Assembly (NCBI RefSeq): GCF_000972845.2
Contig: NC_040018.1
Location: forward strand, 5,211,943 to 5,275,942
Direction of reading: 5' to 3'
DNA from: Larimichthys crocea
Taxonomy: Eukaryota; Chordata; Actinopteri; Sciaenidae
DNA: 64,000 bases
Part shown: positions 50,735 to 63,097 of the stretch, piece after piece
Position numbering within the stretch: position 1 is the first letter of the stretch
How the letters are laid out: every line of letters begins with the position of its first letter
Notes under the pieces: model-generated
The model's input: only the letters and a program-made list of their open reading frames with translations
What the model was told of the DNA's origin: nothing
The model's database searches: none
Position numbers and translations under genes: made by a program

Positions 50735-53700
50735 CTGTTGGTGCAGAAAGAGAAAAGCACTGAATTGAAAAATGGAAGTTAGAATACCTGAGGAAGCCTG
50801 ATTTTTGTTCACTAAGATCTGCCAAGCTTTGGACTATCTGTCAAGATCAGATAATATGCATGGAAATATGAAAATGCTTTGAATCAAAAACAAATATAGT
50901 TGTATCCCGGTAAAGCTTTAAGTGCACAGTTAAATGCCAAAGGATTTCTTCCTGTAGCATTTACGCAGAAAAACCTATCCAAGAGATTATATCTATTTAA
51001 TGAAGAGTCCTTCCTCAATACTTTATCACTGCATCTGCTGTTTGGTAGAATTTGCAGTCATGGGAAACTTTCGTACACGGCCTGACCTGGAAATAAAAAA
51101 AAAGATGTAAAACTATTCCAAGACTTTAATAAGCGTGGGGATTTTGTGATTTGCAGGTGGCAGCCTTTTAACCTTGGCATCTAAATGTCTTGAAGTCTAG
51201 ATATCAAATATAGAGATGCTAAAAATTATATGACTCCATGGTACTTTGTGGTTTGGACACTTAAAACATTAGCATGGGAGAAGATTACAGTTATCAACAA
51301 ACTCATAATAACCCTCATAAAAGCAACAATATAAAACATTTGATGGATTTTCTCTGACTACTAGACTGTGTTGTACCCTGAGGTGGTGCAGGCTTTTCAA
51401 CCGATCCGTGGATGTCTGCACGCCTATGACAACCTTCACTTGTGCTGGGTGAAGGGTCTGCTGCTTGTCCTTGTCCACCACACACTGAGCTGCCACCAGG
51501 ACGCTACGCTGGGTGAGCAGAGCGCCGCTGCAGGCCAGGTACCAGAATGTGGACTCCTCTGAGGCCCCCTGCTGGATAGACAAGGTTGCTCCATGTGGCC
51601 CGTGGGTGCTGGCAGTGTGATCAGGAGGCGAGCGGATATAAATGGCTGCGTGCCACGGCCACTGAGTGTCTGTGAGGTTGTGTAGGCTGAAGGTATCCAG
51701 TTTGCCACAAACTGTGGGGAGGTGAGAATCAGAGGAGGAGATATTGTGTTAAAATATGTCATTCAATGACAAACTGGCAGTAAAGAGATATGCACAATAT
51801 TGCTTAAAAACTTGGTAAATCCAAGGTAAAGCAAAGAAAAAGAGACACGTAAAGCCCTGAACACACAGACACAGGTGTTTCTACTTCTTCTGGCTATAAT
51901 TAGACTTCCTCTCAGGTTTAGGTTGTTTGGAGCGATGCTGCAATTGAACTAGTACACCATACTTCACTATCCAATATGAATTATAGCTGTACATTATCCC
52001 AAACAGGTGCAACAAAACTAATACACGGGTCAGAGAGCTATCAATCAAGACTGCATGTGACCACATAGTTCTGAGACTAATGAGGCAAAATAAGTAAAAA
52101 ACACACACCTGTGTGAGGAGACAATAAGATGGAGGACTTTTAATTTGACCTTTTGGGAAAGAGTTAGATGAGAAGAATTGTTGAGTCGCTGTAAATATTA
52201 TAAAGAATACAGTCTAAACTTGCTCTATCTGTGTCATGAGATAACTCGGTGCTGCTTGAATAAAACTAAATTTAAAAAAAATTGAACTGAAGATAAGCTT
52301 TAGGCATCGTAACTCTGACTGTTTCTCATTCTTTCCTGTCTTTATGCTCAGATAGGCGCCTGCTGACTGATTGAAAGAGTTTTCTATTCTAGCAAGCCTC
52401 ATATGGGAGGTTATACAGGGTCAAGCATATGTATTGAGGTCACTGTAGGGATTTTGTTAAATCTTAAATTGTTATGGGGACACTGACTTCCCTCCTTGAG
52501 ACGCAGAAGCTGTAGGTTTTGCATTTTGGAACGCCGGCGCCAATCTGATCATTACTATGGTAACCGAGGTCAGAGGATAGGGCTGGCTCACTCCCTCGAC
52601 ACAGCAGATAGGCACATCAGCTAGAAACCTCTACAGGTAACAGATAACAATGTCAGAGCAACGTATTTTCTTGTTCGTAGAATGATGACCATTTAGTGAT
52701 ATATATATAGTGTAGTGGCACTATGCTGAGGGCATATGCACGAGCCAGTGAGGACAGCGTCTTCATGCCATGACAAGTGTATTGATAAATTCTCCATTCT
52801 CCTTGGCCACGCTTCAATAAACCTTTCAGCATGAGATATCTTGGACTCCTGGGAACTTTTTTTTGTTTCGCTGACTGAACTGATCATTGATGGATAGAAT
52901 AACCCAAAGTAGGCTTATGTAACTTTTGCTGGACAGCACCACTGTGGTGATGGTAGAACAAAATAAACTTTTTGCTGGACAGCACCACTGTGGTGATGGT
53001 AGAACAAAATAAACTTTATATACTCAAGGCACATGAAAACTACTAATAGTTAACCTACAGATCAATATCTACTAACAATGGCTAGCATTAGAATTGAGTA
53101 ACGGTTATCTGTATATATATATATATAATATAATATATATTATATAGATATTATATATATTATATATGATATATATATAGAGATAAGATATATATATATA
53201 TATTGCTACTTCTCTCACCTGGTGAGCAGGAAACATGGCGTCCACTCCATCTGCCGCTCTTCATACAGGTGCGGCGGGAGCTTCCTGTGTTGTGGTAGAG
53301 CGCCGAGGCACATTTGTACTCGATGCTCGTGTAGACTTGGTGAAAGCCACGTGGAAGCTCCGCGGAGGAGTCCTCCTCCTCATCTTTTTTTGACTGTTTG
53401 TCCAACTTAAGTGGGATGAAACCAGCCGACAGCAAATCGTGCATGTTGAACCTGGAGGAGAGTCTTGGGTTCTCTCTGCGGAAAGCAAAAGGAAGTTTGT
53501 TTTATCTGCGTTTAAATAACTTCATGTGGGAATACTGTTGCCATTTTTTAATGGCAAACATTGGAAACAGTGTCTTAGTGGCTACCTTGATATCAGGTGT
53601 GGCTTCACAACATTTTGTCGCACAAGGTCAGACACTCTGGGCTCCCGACATGCTGTAGAAGTAAATCAAGCAGGCGACTATTAGTGCACAAGAACCACTC

Positions 53701-56700
53701 TCAAACTCTCAAACTACAAACTATTACAATGAACTAACTTGTGTACTACACATTCATCCCAGTGCTCTACTTGCTTACTTTTTTCACATGCAAGGACATG
53801 TAAATGTAAATTTCCCAATGGGGTGTTAGCTAAGCATATAACAAGACTACCTGAAACATTTCGTTCTGTCCTTACAGTAATACAGTAGAAAAATGGGCTA
53901 TTTTGTGTGTATAACGCTGTGTTCCCAGCCCTAATGTGTTTATCAAACCAACTACCTCTCACACACTTGGGTGGCCTGCTACTCCAGGATCCATTAGTGA
54001 AGCAGGTATTCAAGTGGTTTCCACTCAGAATGTAGGACTTCTTGCAGAAAAACTCAATGGTCTTTGCACCACCAGCTGTGTTAGAAGCAGGTCTGTGGTA
54101 ACCATTAAGCAGTTTGGGTGGAGGGGGACACCGGACTCTGCTTGTCTGGCCTATATGAGAATCTGCTTGAGAGAGAAAAGGAACACCCCCCCTCCTCACC
54201 CTCCAATAAATGCATTACATGGCTTACAAACAGCAAAAATGAGGAGCAGAAGCCACCTGGTGAAAATGTACCTTTCACACATGTGGGTACTGTACCACTC
54301 CATGTGCCATTAGTCAGACACATCCTCTGCTGGGAGCCGATCAGTGTGAAAGGTGGATGGCACCGGTAGTTTACAGAAACAAGCTCCCCCTCTGGGCCAC
54401 GTACAGGCTGCAAATATCCATTCACCGGTTCTCCTGGGGGTGCACACCTTGGATTCTTGATGGCTGTGGAGATATTCTCTTATTTTGTTTGTGCTATTGA
54501 TTGCTGTGGTCCTATTGTGGTATGTAAAATTAGATTTTTGCCTCAAAAGGAATAGCACTAGATGAATTACCCCGTGCAGCATAATTATAGCAACCCCTGA
54601 TGAGATTGAGAGTGCATAATTTACAGTTTTCTAGACCTAACTTAATTTTGCTAATTATGTTTTTTTTTTTTTTTTTTTTTTCTGAGATTTCCAGAGAGTT
54701 CAGACGTGTGTGGGGAGGTTTTGATATGTTGTGGGGAACTGCTGCGCCAGAAAGTGGAAGCACTGTCAAACTGGCACTAAAGCGCAGCCAATAATTGAGC
54801 TGACTTTGGTCTGACAAATTTAGCTTGGTATTTTAGATGTTATGAAAGCAAATTATTGAAACTAATTTATAATAATTACTCAGTATTAAAAAGTATTCCT
54901 TTAGCCGATATTAAATTCTCTTAACTAAAGATCTTGAGTCTTCCTTGAGTGCCAACAAAGGATAGCTTTCCCAAATGGTGTCCAGTTTTTACTAGCTTGA
55001 ATCTATATAGTTTCCATATTTTTGTTTGAAATGTTGTCTTTCGTATCGCATTAGTATTACAAAATAGACATAAATCATATGAGCAGGCTACTATTAAATC
55101 ATTTATGTATGTAGTAAAAAGATTAATGGCCCAAGGACACTGCCCTGGAGGACCCCACAAGTTGTAGGTTTTTTATTGTAGAGCATACTAATAACTCTTT
55201 GGTAGATCTTGCAGCGTTTCTTCTCTCAAATAATTAGTTATATACTCAAACCATTTCTGACTAAAATATTGCTAGGAATATAAATATTGCTAGTTAATGT
55301 CCGGGAGGGAAAAGACTAGATAAATAGGAGGCAAGTTAGATGCATAATTTGCTTCAAAGAGGGCAAATGGAGAGAGATGACAAATGTGTGTCACCGACTG
55401 TCCGTCTCACTTCGTTGCCCACTATAGGAGGCTGCACACACACCAGCAGAATAAAAGATTAATGTCCAGGGTCAAATATGGTGCATGCAAAGAAAAAAAA
55501 AACAGGGAAAATAGAGGGAAATCATGCATTCAGGATAAATGTATCTGAAGTCAATACACACAGTGTATCATGAATAAGAATATCAGATTAATAGTTTTTT
55601 GGATTCCATCTTGTACAATGCAGACAAAATAAGAGGAACACCATACATCATAATGCAATATATTCCAATAATACTGCTTTGGACTCAGGCACAGCAAAAA
55701 TCAATGTTAAGCTTTTAAATGGGAGTATTTACTGTGCAGCACTTGTATTTGAGTATTTATTTTATTTTGTCTATCTTGTATCCATATTGTGTGTATTTAT
55801 GTGTAAGCAGCATTCACATTACTAACAATGGTTATACCTGCCTGAACTCTCCTGATAGGTAAGAACAAATCCATCAAAGTTGTTGTAGCCATCTGAGGTG
55901 AACAGGATGTGCAACAGGTTCCCAGAGCTTTTTATTGGAGGAGGCAGCTGATCCCCACAAAACCGCCCAATCACAGGGGAGCTCAGACCGTCGCCGTCAC
56001 GCACCTCGACATAGTCATAACGACAGTTATGGTCAGACTCTAGACTGAGCACTGAAAACCTGCAGTGAAACCCAAGAGAAGGTGCATTTAATGGATTTTC
56101 TTCAATCCAATTCATTAGACTAGATTTCTCTTCAGGGAGCAGAATAGCCTCTGTGCTGTCACCTCAACATCAACGCTGTGCCAGCTGTGCTAATAATAGT
56201 AGTATGTTATTTTTTTTTTGACATTCTGTCACTTCTTGCACATAGAGGCAGATGCCAAAAGAGTGTAATTTCTGCACTAGTTTTTAGTCAGTATGTGGGC
56301 AATTTTCCAGCATTCTGGCTACGTGCATTTTCTTGTAATGTCCATAACTGTATGCTTCAAGAACATGAACTGACCCAGTGAGACTAATTCCAGATATTCT
56401 AAGTTAACCGCAGTGAATAAAATACAGCTGAATTCTTTGGTTGTGTGTTTTGAGATGCCACAGATGCCTCAAACATAGCACAAGGTGAAAGAAGCAGCAT
56501 CTGTGTAGATCAAATAATCCGCAAAATCAGACCAGTCATTTTAAAAATGGTGTTTTAGACATAACTGTTTATAAGCTCTGAAATAATTGACCCACCTCAG
56601 CTCGATCTTCCTACCCCTCTCCACTTGCACTGTCCACTCACATCGGGCGTTTGTTGGGTAACTCTCCAGGGCTATGTGACCCTGAGTCCTCTGAATGACG

Positions 56701-59700
56701 CCTCCGCATGCTACCCACAAGAGAACTGTAATTACTTTCACTTTGCAAATTCACATTCTCATCAAATCTTTAGTAATGTTTTGTAACGTTTATCACAGTA
56801 GCACTGAACATTATAAACTAGACCACTGATGTGTAAAAGGGCAAATAATTTCACCCCCTCCCAAAAAAATATGAGATCCAAACAGCCACTTCAAAAACAA
56901 TGATAATAAACATCATGCTGATGTTCACACTGGCATGTTTCCAGAGGAACAAAAAAACACATTTCAATTTCAATGATTTCTGTCAGTTCTCGATACTGGA
57001 ATTCAAAAACACGTCTGTGCAATACTAAGCATTATTAAAATCATGCATTATTTCATTTGAATGCGTCCACTTGGATGTATTCAAACTCTAAACAGGTTAT
57101 GTAGGACAACAGAAGTGGCTGAACGGCTCCATGCCTTCCCTTGTGCGTGTCAAACTGACAGTAAATGACAGAATAGCATCCAAGTGGTAATTTCCCTCGG
57201 GCTTTGGAAAAAATAAAGAATGGAAAAATATAATGAGAGTGAATAACAGGAGTGGCAAGCAGGTAAACTTGTTTGCTTTTCCTCTATAAATAGCATCATG
57301 TTAGTGGGGCTTTACCAGTACACATTTGATTTTCTTATTATTATCTGGGAATTATTTGGGAAGGGTACCTGCTGGAGCACAAAGCTTATAATAATGTTTC
57401 AAAAAAAAGAAAAGAAAAACGGGATCATAAATCTGATCAATATTTCAATATCTTGTGAACATGATCTACAACTAGAGTATTGTTATTTGTTGTAGCATTG
57501 TCGCCACCAAGTGTCCTTATGCTGTATTACATGTTTAGATGCTGCAGTCTGTGAATCCTTTGTTCCATAAATTGTGTATTTGCTCATAGGCATAGATACT
57601 AAAGAGATGAATTTGTCGTGATGGAATATGTTTCTTTACCTTACAATTACTAAAAACATTCCTAGCAGTGTTTATATATTTAAAAAAAAAGGTTTATAAT
57701 GCATGAAGTCATATTGTCAGTTGTTAAGAGCTATGTCAGTCACACAGTGACTCACAGTTGCATTTAAGGCCTTACATGTGATTCTGAACTAGATAATGGT
57801 GAGGAGTGAGTAAAAACCCTCCAGCGTTCAGCAAAGAGTTGTATAGATGGTATATAAGAAGACATCAGTACTTGGGCATGATGGAGTGCGGCTGCTCTAT
57901 TCTTTATAACTGAGTACTTCTGCACTGTGTGATCCATGATTTCCCATGTTAGCAATGGGATATGGGATATTCAGCCTGTATTCCGTGTTGAGATAAGACC
58001 CTACAGCAATGCTGCATTCTCACTCACTTTTACAGTCCCCACCACTCCAGCCTTGGCGACACTCTGTACAATACTTTCCATTGACAAAGAAGTCGTCATT
58101 GGCTTTCCATGTTCCATTGTGGCACGTTTTGCAGTTCTCAAACAGACTGCAGCCTGGCAAGGACAAAAAAATAAATAAGTTACATAAAAATAATCAAAAA
58201 CTTTCGCAACTGACCAAAGACTCGGGATATACTGAACATTTCTTGATCCTAAGACTTGGTGTCTGTATATCATCATAAATATCAGCATGATCAGAACTAT
58301 TTTATTCCTCTGAGAGCAGCAGCTGAAAACTAGGCAGGTAACAATGACAGTGAGACAATATAAGCTGGTTGTACCTGATTAGTACAGATAGAAAAGAACA
58401 TTTAAAAGTGACAATGAGAGCGTACCTGGGTGAATGATACAGGGGTCACACTGATCAAGAGCATTGCGGCAGCAGGGAACGGTGTAGCCTACCCTGGAGC
58501 CTTTTGAGGGACAGCGGCACTGGATCAGTTGGTACTCACAACATGGACGACACATGACACTCCACTGAGAGCTGGGGCAGTCGTCCTCTGTAAAAAGGCG
58601 TGGAACCAAAACAAAGGACGATGGTATCAAACTTAATATACACCCATTGAAACATCTGACTTTTCTAAAGGCTTTAAGAAGGTAGATAAGATAAAATAGA
58701 AAAGATTACAGTGAAGGAGTTTACATTTATGCATTTCTATCCATAGAAAAATGTACAACTGATTTAGCCCTACAGTACGTTTCTGGTTCTACATGTGGTT
58801 ATAGAAATGTACTGAGCAGTGGCCAAGGTGCAAATATTTCCCACTAGCATATTTCCCTGTTATCTGATGATGCAGATCATACTTCCTTGTACAACACACA
58901 TACAACATTTGATGATTGGACAACCTGCTGAGGTGTGAAATCTGTCTTGGCAGGTGATTTTGTGGCAGATGATGCTATCAAGCGCAAGATGGGCTGTGTA
59001 CTGTTTGGGAGCCAAATCTGAGACCTTAAGCTGCCTGAGCGCTTTGACCCAAAGTGATGCAGCATGTTGATGCAGCATGGGATGCCGAGACGGGTTGAAA
59101 TATGTTCCAAACCTCACTGAAGATATCAGGGTTTTTTTTATAAACCCCATTTTGAATATAGATATAGTAGGAGTATAGATATATTACAATCCTGTTTGTA
59201 CAAAAGTTGACATGCTGTATTAAATTTAAATCGGAACTCCACAATTAATTAAACATAGCACAAAGACAACATATCAAATGTTGAAACTGAATTTGTTTTG
59301 TTTGCTTTTGAAAAATGATATGTCCTATTTTGGATTTGATGCCAGCAACACGTTTAAACAAAACTTGAGACAGTCTCATGTTTACCACTTTGTGGAATCC
59401 TCTACTTGTAACGCTCTACAACACTAGAAACTGCAGAGATTTTGCTGTAATCTTCAAAGCGGGATGTCTTCCCATTCTTTCTTGGTTTCAGCTGCTTCTC
59501 TTTGGTCATATTTTACGTTTCATAATTCCCTAAAAAAGACATCATTTGCAGCATTGGTTGTTCCAATACCTGTATATATATTGTTCAGCATTAATAAAAA
59601 GCCTACTGTGTTCACAGACAATGTTTTTAGGAAGAATCATATTGGTTTTCAATGCAGTGCCGTCTGATAGCCTGAAGATCATGGTCATCCAGTATGTATT

Positions 59701-60537
59701 TTTGGTCTTTGGACTTGTCCCTTGTGTACAGAGATTTATTCGGATCCTCTGAATCTTAATGTAGACAAAGAAATCTCGAGATACTTTTTAATTGTACATT
59801 AAACTTCCCCATAAAGGTTCAGCTTCTCTGGGATTTTCTTTTGATTCATCTTACTAACATGTTGCCAGTTAACCTCATTAAATATCAGATGTTCCACCAG
59901 GTGTTTCACAATTTTTCCAGCCTTCTGTTACCACTGACCCAACTTTTTTTGGAAATAGGGTCGTAGTCTGTATTATGTAATTGTTTTCTCAAACACAATG
60001 AACTAACAGCAGAGCAGCTGGAAGTGAACTCAGGGTGTAGCTCACAAGGAGATACAGCCAAATTCATCATCACATGTTTAATTCCATCCATCAATGTATT
60101 CTGTGCTAATGTAATGTAAAATCCTCACTACTCTGCCCAATGTCTACAGAAATTGGTAAAGGAAAAGGCTCTATAGCAGCCATGGCAGGAGAGGTTATGT
60201 TATTTTTATTTCCGCAAGGCACATAGAGTCTGGAGCCCGAATTGAGAAGTCCCAGCTGCAGAAGTGACTCATCATCATGAAATAACTTTACAGTTAGTCA
60301 ATTTTCTTATTTCTTGTTTAAAGTTTGTAAGACTTTCACAAAGGAGAGGCTGTGTGATATAAAGACCCTCCAGCACTGCATATAGTGCGAACAACAGTCA
60401 ATCAAAACTGCAATAAATGTCTTTTACTTACCACGTGGCCAAGCTGTTGCACAAAAAGAGAGATTTAGGAGGAGGTAGTAGAGTTTGGGGTTCAGAAGAG
60501 TGGGCATGGGCACTTTCCTTATGAGAAAAGTCAGCAT
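50165..60537 (-). CDS. pamr1: PAMR1-like: CUB/CCP/inactive trypsin-like secreted protein
   Basis: Secreted regeneration-associated muscle protease homologue. Exons (minus): 60432-60537, 58426-58587, 58028-58153, 56596-56710, 55838-56059, 54272-54463, 53956-54162, 53586-53652, 53219-53475, 51377-51711, 50165-50734. Order: signal peptide, Cys-rich region, CUB, three CCP/sushi modules, trypsin-like S1 domain. Strong matches to human PAMR1 include [32 protein letters not shown] and DWIEKNM. Differences: no EGF exon found between 54464 and 55837, where flanking phases (2 and 1) require a missing exon; an extra CCP; and catalytic His and Ser replaced. Teleosts may carry two pamr1 genes; this could be the diverged one. 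Confidence 0.9.
51377..51711 (-). CDS. pamr1: pamr1-like exon: S1 domain, N-terminal half (His lost)
   Basis: Encodes [20 protein letters not shown], then [24 protein letters not shown]. The catalytic His motif AAHC reads AAQC here. No activation cleavage site (R-IVGG) is present, as in human. Donor after AGG (GTACAA), phase 0. Confidence 0.93.
52923..53015. repeat. 46-bp tandem duplication with internal palindrome
   Basis: Two identical units (period 46: TGCTGGAC at 52927 and again at 52973), each with CACCACTGTGGTG, a perfect 6-bp inverted repeat around one T. Lies in a pamr1-like intron. Confidence 0.9.
53108..53204. repeat. TA-rich satellite adjacent to a splice donor
   Basis: Imperfect TA repeats (runs of 8-10 units with ATTATATAG interruptions), ending about 9 bp from the donor of the CCP C exon at 53213-53218. 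Confidence 0.85.
53219..53475 (-). CDS. pamr1: pamr1-like exon: CCP/sushi C (human sushi 2 equivalent)
   Basis: Encodes an acidic/basic insert ([15 protein letters not shown]), then [20 protein letters not shown] and [16 protein letters not shown]. Human has the same long insert before GSSRRTC-R-G-WSGR. A TA-rich satellite starts a few bases past the donor. Confidence 0.92.
53586..53652 (-). CDS. pamr1: pamr1-like exon: linker [12 protein letters not shown]
   Basis: 67-bp exon encoding [22 protein letters not shown]; matches the start of human sushi 2 (ACREPKISDLVRR). Acceptor TTCTACAG, donor GTAGCC, phase 2. Confidence 0.88.
53956..54162 (-). CDS. pamr1: pamr1-like exon: CCP/sushi B (human sushi 1 equivalent)
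   Basis: Encodes [20 protein letters not shown], then [20 protein letters not shown] and [16 protein letters not shown]. The FFC..SY-LSGN pattern matches human sushi 1. Phase 1 both sides. Confidence 0.9.
54272..54463 (-). CDS. pamr1: pamr1-like exon: CCP/sushi A (extra module)
   Basis: Encodes [20 protein letters not shown], then [20 protein letters not shown] and [14 protein letters not shown]. Four Cys and the Trp of a full CCP. It needs a phase-1 upstream partner, which exon 5 (phase 2) is not. Human PAMR1 has two annotated sushi domains, so this module is additional. Confidence 0.88.
55838..56059 (-). CDS. pamr1: pamr1-like exon 5: CUB domain, second half
   Basis: Encodes [20 protein letters not shown], then [20 protein letters not shown] and [25 protein letters not shown]. 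Ends in phase 2 before GTATAA. In human the next exon is the EGF domain. Confidence 0.95.
56596..56710 (-). CDS. pamr1: pamr1-like exon 4: CUB domain, first half
   Basis: Encodes [20 protein letters not shown], then [18 protein letters not shown]. Acceptor GGGTAG, donor GTGGGT, phase 2. Confidence 0.93.
58028..58153 (-). CDS. pamr1: pamr1-like exon 3: Cys-rich region
   Basis: Encodes [20 protein letters not shown], then [20 protein letters not shown]. Phase 1 to phase 1; the longer antisense and offset frames here are shadows. Confidence 0.93.
58426..58587 (-). CDS. pamr1: pamr1-like exon 2: Cys-rich region
   Basis: Encodes [20 protein letters not shown], then [20 protein letters not shown] and CDPCIIHP. 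Mirrors human [21 protein letters not shown]…GYTIPCCRN…CDSCLIHPG. Confidence 0.95.
60432..60537 (-). CDS. pamr1: pamr1-like exon 1: signal peptide
   Basis: ATG at 60537: [20 protein letters not shown], then [15 protein letters not shown], a hydrophobic leader ending at CATA. A Met at codon 11 is an alternative start. Donor GTAAGT, phase 1. Confidence 0.75.
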
Positions 60538-62674
60538 GTTGGCTGCAAACCTCAAAACAATACAAGTTCCCAAGAAGTCCCAAGAAAGTAGCGCAAGCCC
60601 AGTGTTATGTACAGATGTTCCTGTCTGCTGAAAAATATGACGTAGCTATGGATGATGATCTCCCATCTGAGCATAATGGACAGAGATCCTTTAACCCATT
60701 CCTTCCATGTTATTTTGTGAAAGCATGTATTTGCTTTGTTCAGCTCTAATCAGTGTTAGATCTACAACTGGTTCCTGTTTCTCTGCTGCAGCTAAGAGTC
60801 CAGAGTGAGTGCTGACTGCTGAATGGCAACAGGGGAAAAACAGTTGCTGGCAAAGAGAGTGGAAAGTGCATTTGAGGGAATGAAGACATGCTAATGAGGA
60901 AAACAGTGAGGAGTGATGAAAGAAGTCCAGTGGAAAAGAAATTTCCATCTGTCAAAGAGAAATGTCAAGGAAACAACAGAAGTGAATCTCTCTGAAGCTG
61001 CAAGTTAGATATTAAAAATCATTATTTTTTTTTTCAACATACTTCAAAAGTCTTAAAAAAATAGGCACATCAGCAGGTGTATAAAGCCCGAATGTGTTTA
61101 CTGACACTTCATCATACACCAGCTGTCATGACAGTTTCACAACTCCTTGGAAGAGAGACAACAGATGTCCTCCCCATGAAATGTTTATGATGTCAGTCTC
61201 CATAGATTAGCCAGGAGCAATGAGGCTGACAGGATCGTCACAGCCCATTTCATGACCAAGGTTGCTTTTCCATTACCTAAGATTTTACTTTGAGTGGAGT
61301 TTTGATAGCTGTAAGCACACAGGTAGAGACTGGAGTTGAGACATTTTTTCCAACCTCTTCGCCTACACGAGTGAACCCTTTACCTACTGTTACCTGAAGA
61401 ATGAACTGCCACAAGCAAGGCCTGTTTTATAGCTCATGAAAAGTTGATACAGTGATGATAAAGTTTAATTCTCTCGTTGACATGCCCTGGATCTTGAGCA
61501 CTGCAGACTTTTCTTTTAAAGCTTCATTTATAGACTTCTGGTCAATAGAGGGCAGAAGATCTTCATAATAGGACTTCTATCAGATATGGTAATGTGTTAG
61601 AGTATTACTTTTAGCAGTAACAGTAATATAAAGTATTGCTACATTCCCTGTGCACTATAACAACAAATTACCACTGGGGTGATTGGTTCATTGCCAGTTG
61701 TTTTTACTTTGGTTCGCCAATTTAATGATCTGTCCTCGAAAAACACCGTGTAGAGCCAGAGTATTTTTCGGCGGTTCCACTGGATTCTGACACTAGAGAC
61801 GACGAACACATAGCCAGGACAGAAGAGGCCAATGTAGGTGAGGACTGAGAGGGGCATCATAGAGGCAGCAATACAGTGTAGAGCCAGAATAATTTTCACA
61901 GACTCTGTGCATTTATGCTCTATTTGGATGAAACCAGAGTTGGTTATTGTTGGAACAGTGGAAAGACTGACCAAGAGATTCTGTTTCTGTCAACTTTGAA
62001 TGAAGTGTGTAACAAAACTAAGCGTTAATTCAATTAATCTACACCCCACCTCTTCTGCCAGTTATTTAAGAAGGCATGGACGATCTAATTGAGTGTGCCT
62101 GAAAGAGCACACTCTTTAAAACCTCTCGGGCTTATTCTTCGTCTTCCATTTCTTCCGTGTTTTTTCCAGTTCGCTTCTCCTCCCAGAGTTTTTGTCGCAC
62201 ATACACAAAACGGGTATCAAAACGACCGGCTCGGCCGGGAATCGATGGCTATGACTTTTCTAAGAGTTTTGCCAAAAATCACCAAAAACCACGCAAAAAA
62301 AAATGAATGGGTGTGTATTGCGAGAATTTTCAAGAGCTACAGTGAGTGAAGAGAAAAAAAATAAATTTGTAAAACTGCGATTGTGGCCACAAATGTCAAG
62401 CTACAGAAATCATTTATTGCTAGAAACGTACAGTAGGAAAATTTGTCGTCTCACTCACTTCAACAGATACTTTAACAGACTTTGGTTCTTCAGTTTTTCC
62501 AGGTATTTGTGGATCAATGAGACTTCAATAAATGCCTGCTTTAACCAAAATGGAAGGTGACTGATGCTTACATCCTATTTTTTGTCATTTTATTGAAATG
62601 CCTTATTGAACTGAATGTATAGATAATGACAGTAATGATGCTGTTACCTTCTTTATTTATTTAAAAATATTAAA

Positions 62675-63050
62675 AAAAACAAGGGAAGAAAGGAAAAAAA
62701 CAAGGGAAGAAAGGAAGGAAGGAAAAAAACGACAAGGGAAGAAGGGAAGGAAGGAAAGAAACGACGAAAGGAAGGAAGGAAGTAAGGAAGGAAAAAAACG
62801 ACAGACAAGAAGGAAGTAAGGAAAAAACAACAAAATGAAGGAAGGAAAAAACGACGAAGGAAGGAAGGAAGGAAGGAAGGAAGGAAGAAAAAAACTACGA
62901 CAGGAAGGAAGAAAAAAACGACGAAAGGAAGGAGGGAAGGAAGGAAAAAAATTACCGAAGGAAGGAAGGAAGGAAGTAAGGAAAAAACAACAAAATTACG
63001 GAAGGAAGGAAGGAAAAAACAACAAAAGGAAGGAGGGAAGGAAGGAAAAA
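62675..63050. repeat. GGAA-type polypurine minisatellite
   Basis: About 375 bases almost free of pyrimidines on the plus strand: GGAAGGAAGGAA arrays interspersed with AAAAAACGACGAAAGG and AAAAACAACAAAA. An 88-codon Lys/Glu/Gly/Arg-rich open frame (62835-63101) is a by-product of the repeat. Confidence 0.95.
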
Positions 63051-63097
63051 AACTTTGCTTGTTGTATTAATACTGAATTTACTGAGCAGTGTCAGTA

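Noticed and set aside
54921..55160. Minus-strand frame as a possible pamr1-like EGF exon
   Set aside because: No EGF cysteine spacing; the sequence looks LINE-derived.
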